Below are positions 48,414 through 61,358 of a stretch of 64,000 nt of DNA, one piece after another; position 1 is the first letter of the stretch, and every line of letters starts with the position of its first letter. The stretch comes from Tenrec ecaudatus (taxonomy: Eukaryota; Chordata; Mammalia; Afrosoricida; Tenrecidae). Both the position numbers and the translations under genes were made by a program. The notes beneath the pieces are model-generated. The model saw only the letters and a program-made list of their open reading frames with translations. It was not told where the DNA came from and made no database searches. Location: assembly GCF_050624435.1 (NCBI RefSeq), contig NW_027459444.1:198501-262500 (forward strand), given 5' to 3'.

Positions 48414-49925
48414 GGCAAGGGCACCCCTAGGCTTCGGCTACGGCTAGGGCTCAGCTACCCTAAGGCTAGGGCACCCCTAGGATTAAGCTAGGGCAACCCT
48501 AGGTGTAGACTACGGCTAGGGGACCCCTAGGCTTAGGCTAAGGCACCCCTAGGCTTAGGGTAGGGCACCCCTAGGCTAAGGCTAGGGCACCCCTAGGCTC
48601 AGGCTAGGGCACCCCTACACTTAGGCTAGGGAATCCCTAGGCTTAGGCTAAGGCTAGGGATCCCCTAGCCTAAGGCTAAGGCAACCCAAGCGTAGGCTAG
48701 GTGACCCCTAGGCTTAGGCTAGGGCACCCTTAGGCTTAGGCTAAAGCTAGGGCTCCCCTAGCCTAACGCTAGGGCACCCATAGGCTTAGGCTAGGGCACC
48801 TCTAGGCTTAGGCTAGGGCACCCCTAGGTTTAGTCTAAGGCTAGGGCTCCCCTAGCCTAAGACTAGGGCACCCCTAGGCTTAGGCTAGGGCACCCCTAGG
48901 CTTAGGCTAAGGCTAGGGTTCCCCTAGTCTAAGGCTAGGGCACCCTTAGGCTTAGACTAGGGCACCCCTAGGCTTAGGCTAGGGTACCCCTAGGCTTAGG
49001 TTAAGGCTAGGGTTCCCCTAGCTTAAGGCTAGGGCACCCCTAGGCTTAGGCTCGGGCACCCCTAGGCTTAGGCAAGGGCACCCCTAGGCTTCGGCTAAGG
49101 CTAGGGCTCAGCTACCCTAAGGCTAGGGCACCCCTAGGATTAAGCTAGGGCAACCCTAGGTGTAGACTACGGCTAGGGGACCCCTAGGCTTAGGCTAAGG
49201 CACCCCTAGGCTTAGGGTAGGGCACCCCTAGGCTAAGGCTAGGGCACCCCTAGGCTCAGGCTAGGGTTCCCCTACACTTAGGCTAGGGAACCCCTAGGCT
49301 TAGGCTAAGGCTAGGGATCCCCTAGCCTAAGGCTAAGGCAACCCAAGCGTAGGCTAGGTGACCCCTAGGCTTAGGCTAGGGCACCCTTAGGCTTAGGCTA
49401 AAGCTAGGGCTCCCCTAGCCTAAGGCTAGGGCACCCATAGGCTTAGGCTAGGGCACCTCTAGGCTTAGGCTAGGGCACCCCTAGGTTTAGTCTAAGGCTA
49501 GGGCTCCCCTAGCCTAAGACTAGGGCACCCCTAGGCTTAGGCTAGGGCACCCCTAGGCTTAGGCTAGGGCACCCCTAGGCTTAGGCTAAGGCTAGGGTTC
49601 CCCTAGTCTAAGGCTAGGGCACCCTTTGGCTTAGACTAGGGCACCCCTAGGCTTAGGCTAGGCTACCCCTAGGCTTAGGTTAAGGCTAGGGTTCCCCTAG
49701 CTTAAGGCTAGGGCACCCCTAGGCTTAGGCTCGGGCACCCCTAGGCTTAGGCAAGGGCACCCCTAGGCTTCGGCTAAGGCTAGGGCTCAGCTACCCTAAG
49801 GCTAGGGCACCCCTAGGATTAAGCTAGGGCAACTCTAGGTGTAGACTACGGCTAGGGGACCCCTAGGCTTAGGCTAAGGCACCCCTAGGCTTAGGGTAGG
49901 GCACCCCTAGGCTAAGGCTAGGGAA
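48414..49925 (+). repeat. 657/679-bp units in tandem, two full and one partial
   Basis: GGCAAGGGCACCCC starts units at 48414, 49071 and 49750, giving periods of 657 and 679; the 22-base difference is one extra monomer near 49560. Each unit carries CTCAGCTACCC, GGTGTAGACTACGG, GGCAACCCAAGCG and GTGACCCC. The third unit stops near 49925. Confidence 0.88.
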
Positions 49926-49996
49926 CCCCTAGGCTAAGGCTAGGGCACCCCTAGGCTTAGGTTAAGGCTAGGGCACCCCTAGCTTAAAGCTAGGGC

Positions 49997-50657
49997 ACCC
50001 CTAGACTTAGGCTAGGGCACCCCTAAGATTGGGCTAGGGCAACCCTAGTCTTAGGCTAGGGCACCCCTTGGCTTAGGCTAAGGCTAGGGCTCCCCTTGCC
50101 TAACCCTAGGGCACCCCTAGGCTTAGCCTAGGGCACCCCTAGGCTTAGGCTAGGGCACCCATAAGATTAGGCTAGGGCACCCCTAGGCTTAAACTAGGGC
50201 ACCCCTAGGCTAAGGCTAGGACACCACTAGGCTTAGGCTAGGGCACCCCTAGGCTTAGGCTAAGGCTACGGCCCCCTCGCCTAAAGCTAGGGAACCCCTA
50301 AGCAGAGGCTAGCGCACCCCTAGGCTTAGGCTAGGGCACCCCAAGGCTTAGGCTAGGGCACCCCTAGGCTTAGGCTAGAGCACCCGTAAGCTTAGGCTAG
50401 GGCACCCCTAGGTTTAGGCTAAGGCTAGGGCTCCCCTTGCTTAACCCTAGGGCACCCCTAGACTTAGGCTAGGGCACCCCTAAGATTGGGCTAGGGCAAC
50501 CCTAGTCTTAGGCTAGGGCACCCCTTGGCTTAGGCTAAGGCTAGGGCTCCCCTTGCCTAACCCTAGGGCACCCCTAGGCTTAGCCTAGGGCACCCCTAGG
50601 CTTAGGCTAGGGCACCCATAAGATTAGGCTAGGGCACCCCTAGTCTTAGGCTAGTGC
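49997..50657 (+). repeat. 457-bp offset repeat at the junction of the two 18-kb units
   Basis: CCTAAGATTGGGC occurs with AAGATT at 50025 and 50482, 457 bases apart, and about 180 bases around it are shared. The first occurrence lies outside the 18-kb copy and duplicates material whose normal place is inside it (32326 in copy 1, 50482 in copy 2). It marks the exchange point where the second large unit begins. Confidence 0.8.
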
Positions 50658-53600
50658 TCCCCTAGGCTTAGGCTAAGGCTAAGGCTCCCCTAGCCTAAGG
50701 CTAGGGCACCACTAGGCTTAGGCTAGGGCACCCCTAGGCATAGGCTAGGGCACCCCTAGACTTAGGCTAGGGCACCCCTAGGCGTAGGCTAGGGCATCCC
50801 TAGGCTTAGGCTAGGGCACCCCTAGGCGTGGGCTAGGGCACCCCTAGGCTTAGGCTAAGGCTAGGCCTCCCCTAGCCTAAGGCTAGGGCACCCCTAGGTA
50901 TTGGCTAGGGCACCCCTAGGCTTAGGCTAGGACACCCTTAGGCTTAGTCTAGGGCACCACTAGGCTTAGGCTAGGGCACCCCTACACTGAGGCTAAGGCT
51001 AGGGCTCCCCTAGCCTAAGACTAGGGGACCCCTAGGCTTAGGCTAGGGCACCCCTTGGCTTAGGCTAGGGCACCCCTAGGCTTAGGCTAGGCCACCCCTA
51101 GGATTAGGCTAAGGCTAGGGCCCCCCTAGCCTAACCCTAGGGCACTCCTAGGCTTAGGCTAGGGCACCCCTAGGCTTAGGCTAGGTCACCACTAAGCTTA
51201 GGCTAGGGCACCCGAGTCTTAGTCTAGGGCACCCCTAGGCGTAGGCTAGGGCAACCTTAGGCTTAGGCTAAGGCTAGTGCTCACCTAGCCTAGGGCTAGG
51301 GCACGCCTAGGCATAGGCTAGGGCACCCCTAAGCTTAGGCTAAGGCACCCCTAGGATTAGGCTAAGGCTAGGGCTCCTGTAGCTTAAGGCTAGAGCACCC
51401 CTAGGCTTAGGTTAGGGAACCCCTAGCCTTAGGCTAGGGCACCCCTAACTTAGGTTTTGGGACCCCTAAGCTTAGGCTAGGGCACCCCTAGGCTTATGCT
51501 AGGGCACCCCTAGGCTTAGCCTAGGGCACCCGTAGGCTTAGGCTAGGGCATCCCTTGGCTTAGGTAGGGAACCCCTAGACTTAGGCTAGGGCACCCCTAG
51601 GCTTAGGCTAGGGCACCCCTAGGCTTAGGCTAGGGCACCCCTAGGCTTAGGCTAGGGCACTCCTAGGCTTAGGGTAAGGCTAGGGCTCCCCTAGTCTAAG
51701 GCTAGGGCACCCCTAGGCTTAAGCTAGGGCACCCCTAGGCTAAGCCTAGGACACCACTAGGCTTAGGCAAGGGCACCCCTAGTCTTAGGCTAAGGCTACG
51801 GCCCCCTCGCCTAAGGCTAGGGCACGCCTAGGCTTAGGGTAGGGCACCCCTAGGCTTAGGCTAGGGCACCCCTAGACTTAGGCTAGAGCACCCCTAAGCT
51901 TAGGCTAGGGCACCCCTAGGCTTAGGCTAAGGCTAGGGCTCCCCTTGCCTAACCCGAGTGCACCCCTAGGCTTAGGCTAGGGCACCCCTAGGCTTAGGCT
52001 AGGGCACCCCTAAGATTAGGCTAGGGCAACCCTAGTCTTAGGCTAGGGCACCCCTAGGCTTAGGCTAAAGCTAGGGCTCCCCTTGCCTAACCCTAGGGCA
52101 CCCCTAGGAGTAGGTTAGGGCACCCCTAGGCTTAGGCTAGGGCACCCCTAAGATTAGGCTAGGGCACCCCTAGTTTTAGGGTAGGGGACTCCTAGGTTTA
52201 GGCTAAGGCTAGGGCTCCCCTAGCCTAAGGCTAGGGCACCACTAGGCTTAGGCTAGGGCACCCCTAGGCGTAGGCTACGGCACCCCTAGGCTTAGGCTAG
52301 GGCACCCCTAGGCATAGGCTAGGGCACCCCTAGGCTTAGGCTAAGGCTAGGGCTCAGCTAGCCTAAGGCTAGGGTACCCCTAGGCTTAGGCTAGGGCAAC
52401 CCTAGGCGTAGACTAAGGCTCGGGGACCCCTAGCCTTAGACTAAGGCACCCCTAGGCTTAGGTTAGGGCACCCCTAGGCTAAGGCTAGGGCACCCCTAGG
52501 CTCAGGCTAGGGCACCCCTACACTTAAGCTAGGGAACCCCTAGGCTTAGACTAAGGCTAGGGATCCCTTAGCCTAAGGCTAAGGCACCCCTAGGCGTAGG
52601 CTAGGTGACCCCTAGGCTTAGGCTTGGGCACCCCTAGGTTTAGGCTAAGGCTAGGGCTCCCCTAGCATAAGGCTAGGGCACCCCTAGGCTTAGGCTAGGG
52701 CACCCCTAGGCTTAGGCTAGGGCACCCCTAGGCTTCGGCTAGGGCACCCCTAGGCTTCGGCTAAGGCTAGGGCTCCTCTAGTCTAAGGCTAGGGCACCCT
52801 TAGGCTTAGTCAAGGGCACCCCTAGGCTTAGCTTAGGGAACCCCTAGGCGTAGGCTAGGGCACCCCTAGGCTTAGGCTAGGGCACCCCTAGGCGTGGGCT
52901 AGGGCACCCCTAGGCTTAGGCTAGGGCACCCCTAGGCGTGGGCTAGGGCACCCCTAGGCTTAGGCTAAGGCTAGGGCTCCCCTAGGCTAAGGCTAGGGCA
53001 CCCCTAGGTATAGGCTAGGGCACCCCTAGGCTTAGGCTAGGACACCCCTAGGCTTAGTCTAGGGCACCACTAGGCTTAGGCTAGGGCACCCCTATACTTA
53101 GGCTAAGGCTAGGGCTCCCCTAGCCTAAGACTAGGGCACCCCTAGGCTTAGGCTAGGGCACCCCTTGGCTTAGGCTAGGGCACCCCTAGGCTTAGGCTAG
53201 GGCACCCCTAGGATTAGGCTAAGGCTAGGGCCCCCCTAGCCTAACCCTAGGGCACTCCTAGGCTTAGGCTAGGGCACCCCTAGCCTTAGGCTAGGGCACC
53301 ACTAAGCTTAGGCTAGGGCACCCGAGTCTTAGGCTAGGGCACCCCTAGGCGTAGGCTAGGGCAACCTTAGGCTTCGGCTAAGGCTAGGGCTCACCTAGCC
53401 TAAGGCTAGGGCACTCCTAGGCATAGGCTAGGGCACCCGAGTCTTAGGCCTGGGCACCCATAGGCATAGGCTAGGGCAACCTTAGGCTTAGGCTAAGGCT
53501 AGGGCTCACCTAGCCTAAGGCTAGGGCACGCCTAGGCATAGGCTAGGGCACCCCTAAGCTTAGGTTAAGGCACCCCTAGGATTAGGATAAGGCTAGGGCT

Positions 53601-53728
53601 CCTGTAGCCTAAGGCTAGAGCACCCCTAGGCTTAGGTTAGGGCACCCCTAGGCTTAGGATAGGGCACCCCTAGGTTTAGGCTCTGGCACCCCTAGGCTTA
53701 GGCTAAGGCTAGGGTTCCCTAGCATAAG

Positions 53729-56700
53729 GCTAGGGTACACCTAGGCTTAGGCTAGGGTACCCCTATACTTAGGCTTGGGCACCCCTTGGCTTAGGCTAGG
53801 GCACCCCTAGGCTAAGGCTAGGGCTCCTCTAGCCTAACGCTAAGGCATCCCTAGGCTTGGGCTAGGGAACCCCTAGGCTTAGACAAAGGCAAGGGCTCCC
53901 CTAGCCTAAGACTAGGGCACCCCTAGCCTTCGGCTAGGGCACCCCTAACTTAGGTTTTGGCACCCCTAAGCTTAGGCTAGGGCACCACTAGGCTTATGCT
54001 AGGGCACCCCTAGGCTTAGCCTAGGGCACCCGTAGGCTTAGGCTAGGGCATCTTTAGCCTTAGGTAGGGAACCCCTAGACTTAGGCTAGGGCACCCCTAG
54101 GCTTAGGCTAGGGCACCCCTAGGCTTAGTCTAGGGCACCCCTAGGCTTAGGCTAGGGCACCCCTAGGCTTAGGCTAGGGCACCCCTAGGCTTAGGCTAGG
54201 GCACTCCTAGGCTTAGGGTAAGGCTAGGGCTCCCCTAGTCTAAGGCTAGGGCACCCCTAGGCTTAAGCTAGGGGACCCCTAGGCTAAGGCTAGGACACCA
54301 CTAGGCTTAGGCAAGGGCACCCCTAGTCTTAGGCTAAGGCTACGGCCCCCTCGCCTAAGGCTAGGGCATGCCTAGGCTTAGGCTAGGGCACCCCTAGGCG
54401 TAGGCTAGGGCACACTAGGCTTAGGCTAGGGAACCCCTAGGCGTAGGCTAGGGCACCCCTAGGCTTAGGCTAGGGCACCCCATGGCTTAGAAAGGGCACC
54501 CCTAGGCTTACGCGAAGGCTACGGCCCCCTCGCCTAAGGTTAGGGCACCCCTAGGCTTAGGCTAGTGCACCCCTAAGCTTAGGCTAGGGCACCCCTAGGC
54601 TTATTATAAGGCTAGGGCTCAACTTGCCTAACCCGAGGGAACCCCTAGGCTTAGGCTAGGGCACCCCTAGGCTTAGGCTAGGCCACCCCTAAGATTAGGC
54701 TAGGGCACCCCTAGTCTTAGGCTAGGGCACCCCTAGACTTAGGCTAAGGCTAGGGCTCCCCTAGGCTTAGGCTAGGCCACCCCTAAGATTAGGCTAGGGC
54801 ACCCCTAGTCTTAGGCTAGGGCACCCCTAGACTTAGGCTAAGGCTAGGGCTCCCCTTGCCTAAACCTAGGTCACCCCTAGGCTTAGGTTAGGGCACCCTT
54901 AGGCTTAGGCTAGGGCAACCCTAAGATTAGGGTAGGGCACCCCTAGGTTTAGGCTAAGGCTAGGGCTCCCCTAGCCTAAGGCAAGGGCACCACTAGGCTT
55001 AGGCTAGGGCACCCCTAGGCGTAGACTAGGGCACACTAGGCTTAGGCTAGGGAACCCCTAGGCGTAGGCTAGGGCACCCCTAGGCTTAGGCTAGGGCACC
55101 ACTATGCGTGGGCTAGGGCACCCCTAGGCTTAGTCTAAGGCTAGGGCTCAGCTAGCCTAAGGCTAGGGCACCCCTAGGCTTAGGCTAGGGCAAACCTAGG
55201 TGTAGACTAAGGCTCGGGGACCCCTAGGATTAGGCTAAGGCACCCCTAGGCTTAGGTTAGGGCACCCCTAGGCTAAGGCTAGGGCACCCCTAGGCTCAGG
55301 CTAGCGCACCTCTACACTTAGGCTAGGGAACCCCTAGGATTAGACTAAGGCTAGGGATCCCCTAGCCTAAGGCTAAGGCACCCCTAGGCGTAGGCTAGGT
55401 GACCCCTAGGCTTAGGCTAGGGCACCCCTAGGTTTAGGCTAAGGCTTGGGCGCCCCTAGCCTAAGGCTAGGTCACCCCTAGGCTTGAGCTGGGGCTCCCC
55501 AAGTCTAAGGCTAGGGCACCCTTAGGCTTAGACTAGGGCACCCCTAGGCTTAGTCTAGGGCACCCCTAGGCTTAGGCTAGGGCACCCCTAGGCTTAGGCT
55601 AGGGTACACCTAGGCTTAGGCTAGGGTACCCCTATACTTAGGCTTGCGCACCCCTTGGCTTAGGCTAGGGCACCCCTAGGCTAAGGCTAGGGCTCCTCTA
55701 GCCTAACGCTAAGGCATCCCTAGGCTTGGGCTAGGGAACCCCTAGGCTTAGGCTAGGGCACCCTAGGCTTAGACAAAGGCAAGGGCTCCCCTAGCCTAAG
55801 ACTAGGGCACCCCTAACCTTCGGCTAGGGCACCCCTAACTTAGGTTTTGGCACCCCTAAGCTTAGGCTAGGGCACCACTAGGCTTATGCTAGGGCACCCC
55901 TAGGCTTAGCCTAGGGCACCCGTAGGCTTAGGCTAGGGCATCTTTAGCCTGAGGTAGGGAACCCCTAGACTTAGGCTAGGGCACCCCTAGGCTTAGGCTA
56001 GGGCACCCCTAGGCTTAGTCTAGGGCACCCCTAGGCTTAGGCTAGGGCACCCCTAGGCTTAGGCTAGGGCACTCCTAGGCTTAGGGTAAGGCTAGGGCTC
56101 CCCTAGTCTAAGGCTAGGGCACCCCTAGGCTTAAGCTAGGGGACCCCTAGGCTAAGGCTAGGACACCACTAGGCTTAGGCAAGGGCACCCCTAGTCTTAG
56201 GCTAAGGCTACGGCCCCCTCGCCTAAGGCTAGGGCATGCCTAGGCTTAGGCTAGGGCACCCCTAGGCGTAGGCTAGGGCACACTAGGCTTAGGCTAGGGA
56301 ACCCCTAGGCGTAGGCTAGGGCACCCCTAGGCTTAGGCTAGGGCACCCCATGGCTTAGAAAGGGCAACCCTAGGCTTACGCGAAGGCTACGGCCCCCTCG
56401 CCTAAGGTTAGGGCACCCCTAGGCTTAGGCTAGTGCACCCCTAAGCTTAGGCTAGGGCACCCCTAGGCTTATTATAAGGCTAGGGCTCCCCTTGCCTAAC
56501 CCGAGGGAACCCCTAGGCTTAGGCTAGGGCACCCCTAGGCTTAGGCTAGGCCACCCCTAAGATTAGGCTAGGGCACCCCTAGTCTTAGGCTAGGGCACCC
56601 CTAGACTTAGGCTAAGGCTGGGGTCCCCTTGCCTAAACCTAGGTCACCCCTAGGCTTAGGTTAGGGCACCCTTAGGCTTAGGCTAGGGCAACCCTAAGAT

Positions 56701-57323
56701 TAGGGTAGGGCACCCCTAGGTTTAGGCTAAGGCTAGGGCTCCCCTAGCCTAAGGCAAGGGCACCACTAGGCTTAGGCTAGGGCACCCCTAGGCGTAGGCT
56801 AGGGCACACTAGGCTTAGGCTAGGGAACCCCTAGGCGTAGGCTAGGGCACCCCTAGGCTTAGGCTAGGGCACCACTAGGCGTGGGCTAGGGCACCCCTAG
56901 GCTTAGTCTAAGGCTAGGGCTCAGCTAGCCTAAGGCTAGGGCACCCCTAGGCTTAGGCTAGGGCAACCCTAGGTGTAGACTAAGGCTCGGGGACCCCTAG
57001 GATTAGGCTAAGGCACCCCTAGGCTTAGGTTAGGGCACCCCTAGGCTAAGGCTAGGGCACCCCTAGGCTCAGGCTAGCGCACCTCTACACTTAGGCTAGG
57101 GAACCCCTAGGATTAGACTAAGGCTAGGGATCCCCTAGCCTAAGGCTAAGGCACCCCTAGGCGTAGGCTAGGTGACCCCTAGGCTTAGGCTAGGGCACCC
57201 CTAGGTTTAGGCTAAGGCTTGGGCGCCCCTAGCCTAAGGCTAGGTCACCCCTAGGCTTGAGCTGGGGCTCCCCAAGTCTAAGGCTAGGGCACCCTTAGGC
57301 TTAGACTAGGGCACCCCTAGGCT
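53729..57323 (+). repeat. 1,869-bp tandem duplication
   Basis: GCTAGGGTACACC lies at 53729 and 55598, 1,869 bases apart, and GCTAGGGGACCCC at 54267 and 56135, 1,868 apart. After the 94-base insertion of the first copy the offset falls to 1,774 (GGCACACTAGG at 55029 and 56803). The second copy ends near 57323, where the sequence switches to another block. Some differences of a whole monomer occur, for example one missing near 53880. Confidence 0.85.
54668..54860 (+). repeat. 94-bp (three 22-mers plus one 28-mer) tandem duplication
   Basis: CCACCCCTAAGATTAGG occurs twice with AAGATT at 54691 and 54785, 94 bases apart, equal to 3 x 22 + 28. Neither the parallel copy at 56.5-56.6 kb nor the one at 37.5-37.6 kb has the duplication, so it arose after those copies separated. 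Confidence 0.9.
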
Positions 57324-58123
57324 TAGGCTAGGGAACCCCTAGGCTAAGGCTAGGGCACCCCTAGGCTTAGGTTAAGGCTAGGGCACCCCTAGCTTAAAGC
57401 TAGGGCACCCCTAGGCTTAGGTTACGGCACCCATAGGCTTAGGCTAGGGCACACCTAGGCTTAGGCTAGGGCACCGCTAGGCTTAGGTAGGGAACCCCTA
57501 CGCTTAGGTTACGGCACCCCTATGCTTAGGCTAGGCACCCCTAGACTTAGGCTAGGGCACACCTAGGATTAGGCTAGGGCACCCCTAGGCTTAGGCTCAG
57601 GCTACGGCTCCTCTAGCCTAACGCTAGGGTATCCCTAGGCTTGGGTTAGGGCACCCCTTGGCTTAGGCTAGGGCACCCCTAGGCTTAGAATAAGGCTAGG
57701 GCTCCCCTTGCCTAACGCTTGGTCACCCATAGGCTTAGGCTAGGGAAACACTAGGTTTAGGCTAGGGCGCCCCAAGGCTTGCGCTAAGGCTAGGGCTCCC
57801 CTAACCTAAGGTTAGGGAACTCATAGGCTTAGACTAGGGCACCCCTAGGCTTAGGCTAGGGCACCTCTAGGCTTAGGCTAGGACACCACTAGGCTTAGGC
57901 TAGGGCACCCCTAGGCTTAGGCTAGGACACCCCTAGGCTTAGGCTAGGACACCCTTAAGCTTAGGCTAGGGCACCCCTAGGCTTAGGCTAAGGCTAGCGC
58001 TCCCCTTGTCTAACCCTAGGGCACCCCTAGGCTTAGGCTAGGGCACCCCTAGTCTTAGGCTAGGGCACCCCTAAGCTTAGGCTAGGGCACCCCTAGTCTT
58101 AGCCTAGGGCACCCCTAGGCTTA
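57324..58123 (+). repeat. 0.8-kb satellite block found only in the second 18-kb copy
   Basis: At the matching point of copy 1 (38296) this block is absent; the offset jumps from 19,030 to 19,828 across it. Its first 80 bases match 49921-50000. The rest has left-edge signatures: CCTAACGCTAGGG with ATCCCTAGGCTTGGG, GGGCGCCCCAAGG and GGTAGGGAACCCC, as at 0.5-2.0 kb and 31.4-31.9 kb. Confidence 0.75.
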
Positions 58124-60482
58124 GGATAAGGCTAGGGCTCCCCTAGCCTTAGGCTAGGGCACCACTAGTCTTAGGCTAGGGAACCCCTAGTCGTAGGCTA
58201 GGGCACCCCTATGCTTAGGCTAGGGCACCCCTAGGCTTACGGTAGGGTACCCCTAGGCTTAGGCTAGGGCACCCCTAGGCTTAGGCTAGGGCACCCCTAG
58301 GCTTAGGTTAAGGCTAGGGCTCAGCTAGGCTAAGTCTAGGGCAACCCTAGGCTTAGGGTAGGACACCCCTATGGTTAGACTAGGGCACCCCTAGGCTTAG
58401 GCTAGGGCACCCCTAGGGTTAAGCTAAGGCTAGGGCTCCACTAGACTAAGGCTAGGGCACCTCTAGCCTAAGGCTATGGCACCCCTAGGATTAGGCTAGG
58501 GCACACCTAAGCTTAGGCTAGGGCACCTCTAGGCTTAGGCTAGGGAACCCCTAGGCTTAGGCTAGGGCACCCCTAGGCTTAGGCTATGGCACCCCTAGGC
58601 TTAGGCTAGGGCAGCCCTAGGCTTACGCTAGGGCACCAATAAGCTTAGGCTAGGGCACCCCTAGTCTTAGGCTAGGGCACCCCTAGGCTTAGGCTAAGGC
58701 ACCACTAGGCTTAGGCTAGGGCACCCCTAGGCTTAGGCTAGGGCACCCCTCGGCTTAGTCTAAGGCTAGGGCTCAGCTAGCCTAAGGCTTAGGCTCAGCT
58801 AGCCTAAGGCTAGGGCACCCCTAAGCTTAGGTTCGGGCACCTCTAGGCTCTGGCTAGGGCACATCTATGCTTAGGCTAGGGCACCCCTAGGCTTAGGCTA
58901 GGGCAACCCTAGGCTTAAGGTAGGGCACCCCTAGGATTATGGTAGGGCACCCCTAGGCTTAGGCTAAGGCACCCCTAGGCTTAGGTTAAGGCTAGGGCTC
59001 AGCTAGGCTAAGGCTAAAGCAACCCTAGGCTTAGGGTAGGGCACCCTTAGGCTTAGACTAGGGCACCCTAGGATTAGGCTATGGCACCCCTAGGGTTAGG
59101 CTAAGGCTAGGGCTCGACTAGACTAAGGCTAGGGCACCTCTAGCCTTAGGCTAGGGCACCCCTAGGTTAAGGCTAGGTCACCCCTAGGCTTAGGCTAGGA
59201 CAGCCATAGGCTTAGGGTAGGGTACCCCTAGGCTTAGGTAGGGAACACTTAGGCTTAGGTTAGAGCACCCCTATGCTTAGGCTAGGCACCCCTAGACTTA
59301 AGCTAGGGCACCCCTAGGCTTAGGCTGGGGCACCCCTAGTCTTAGGCTAAGGCTAGGGCTCCCCTAGCCTAAGGCTAGGGTACCCCTAGGCTTAGGCTAG
59401 GGCACCCCTGTAATTAGGCTAGCGTACCCCTTGACTTAGGCTAGGACACCCCTAGGCTTAGGCTAAGGCTAGGGCTCCTCTAGCATAACGGTAGGGCATC
59501 CCTAGGATTGGGCTAGGGAACCCCTAGGCTTAGGCTAGGGCACCCCTGGGCTTAGGCTAGGGCACCCCTAGGCTTAGGCTAAGGCTAGGGCTCCTCTAGC
59601 CTAACGCTAGGGCATCATTAGGCTTGGGCTAGGGAACCCCTAGGCTTAGGCTAGGGCACCCTAGGCTTAGACTAAGGCTAGGGCTCCCCTAGCGTAAGGC
59701 TAGGGCACCCGTAGCCTAAGGCTAGGGCACCCCTAAACTTAGGCTAGGGCACCCCCAAGCTTAGGCTAGGGCACCCGTAGTCTTAGGCTAGTGCACCCCT
59801 AGGCTTAGGCTAGGGCACCCGTAGGTTTAGGGAAGGGCACCCCTAGGCTTAGGTAGGGAATACCTAGACTTAGGCTAGGGCACCCCTAGTCTTAGGCTAG
59901 GGCACCCCTAGGCTTAGGCTAAGGCACCACTAGGCTTAGGCTAGGGCACCCCTAGGCTTAGGCTAGGGCACCCCTAGGCTTAGGCTAAGGCTAGGGCTCA
60001 GCTAGCCTAAGGCTAGGGCTCAGCTAGCCTAAGGCTAGGTCACCCCTAGGCTTAGGTTCGGGCACCCCTAGGCTTAGGCTAGGGCACATCTAGGCTTAGG
60101 CTAGGGCACCCCTAGGCTTAGGCTAGGGCAACCCTAGGCTTAGAGTAGGGCACCCCTAGGATTATGGTAGGGCACCCCTAGGCTTAGGCTAGGGCACCCC
60201 TAGGCTTAGGTTAAGGCTAGGGCTCAGCAAGGCTAAGGCTAAAGCAACCCTAGGCTTAGGGTAGGGCACCCTTAGGCTTAGACTAGGGCACCCCTAGGAT
60301 TAGGCTAGGGCACCCCTAGGGTTAGGCTAAGGTTAGGGCTCCACTAGACTAAGGCTAGGGCACTTCTAGCCTTAGGCTAGGGCACCCCTAGGTTAAGGCT
60401 AGGCCACCCCTAGGCTTAGGCTATGACAGCCATAGGCTTAGGCTAGGGTACCCCTAGGCTTAGGTAGGGAACACCTAGGCTT

Positions 60483-61358
60483 AGGTTAGAGCACCCCTAT
60501 GCTTAGGCTAGGCACCCCTAGACTTAAGCTAGGGCACCCCTAGGCTTAGACTAAGGCTAGGGATCCCCTAGCCTAAGGCTAAGGCACCCCTAGGCATAGG
60601 CTAGGTGACCCCTAGGCTTAGGCTAGGGCACACCTAGGTTTAGGCTAAGGCTAGGGCTCCCCTAGCCTAAGGCTAGGGCACCCCTAGGCTTAGGCTAGGG
60701 CACCCCTAGGCTTAGCCTAGGGAACCCCTACGCGTAGGCTAGGGCACCCCTAGACTTAGGCTAGGGCACCCCTAGGCGTGGGCTAGGGCACCCCTAGGCT
60801 TAGGCTAGGGCACCCCTAGGCGTGGGCTAGGGCACCCCTAGGCTTAGGCTAAGGCTAGGGCTCCCCTAGGCTAAGGCTAGGGCACCCCTAGGTATAGGCT
60901 AGGGCACCCCTAGGCTTAGGCTAGGACACCCCTAGGCTTAGTCTAGGGCACCACAAGGCTTAGGCTAGGGCACCCCTATACTTAGGCTAAGGCTAGGGCT
61001 CCCCTAGCCTAAGACTAGGGGACCCCTAGGCTTAGGCTAGGGCACCCCTTGGCTTAGGCTAGGGCACCCCTAGGCTTAGGCTAGGGCACCCCTAGGATTA
61101 GGCTAAGGCTAGGGCACCCCTAGCCTAACCCTAGGGCACTCCTAGGCTTAGGCTAGGGCACCCCTAGGCTTAGGCTAGGGCACCACTAAGCTTAGGCTAG
61201 GGCACCCGAGTCTTAGGCTAGGGCACCCCTAGGCTTATACTAAGGCTAGGGCTCCCCTAGCCTAAGGCTAGGGCACCCCTAAGCTTAGGTTAAGGCACCC
61301 CTAGGATTAGGCTAAGGCAAGGGCTCCTGTAGCCTAAGGCTAGAGCACCCCTAGGCTT
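60483..61358 (+). repeat. Single 876-bp unit in the second 18-kb copy
   Basis: GAGCACCCCTATGC is at 60489 and is not repeated 876 bases later; instead the sequence passes directly into the equivalent of 46541 onward. The offset to the upstream copy accordingly drops from 15,693 to 14,817, exactly 876. This is the probable single-copy ancestral state. Confidence 0.88.

Larger units (their letters stand above)
32024..50180 (+). repeat. About 18.2-kb higher-order unit, copy 1
   Basis: Landmarks in this unit recur in the same order in the next one. AAGCAGAGG (32144) is at 50300 and GGTCACCACTAAGC (33028) at 51184, both offset 18,156. AGGGCTCCTCTAGTC (34591) is at 52769 and GAGTCTTAGGCCTGGG (35261) at 53439, both offset 18,178. 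CTTGAGCTGGGG (38226) is at 57256, GGATAAGG (38296 and 42431) at 58124, and TGTAGCC (46511) at 61328. Offset steps match whole-monomer gains or the nested duplications listed separately. Point differences are few (for example CCTAAGGCTAGG near 33131 against CCTAGGGCTAGG near 51289). Confidence 0.88.
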
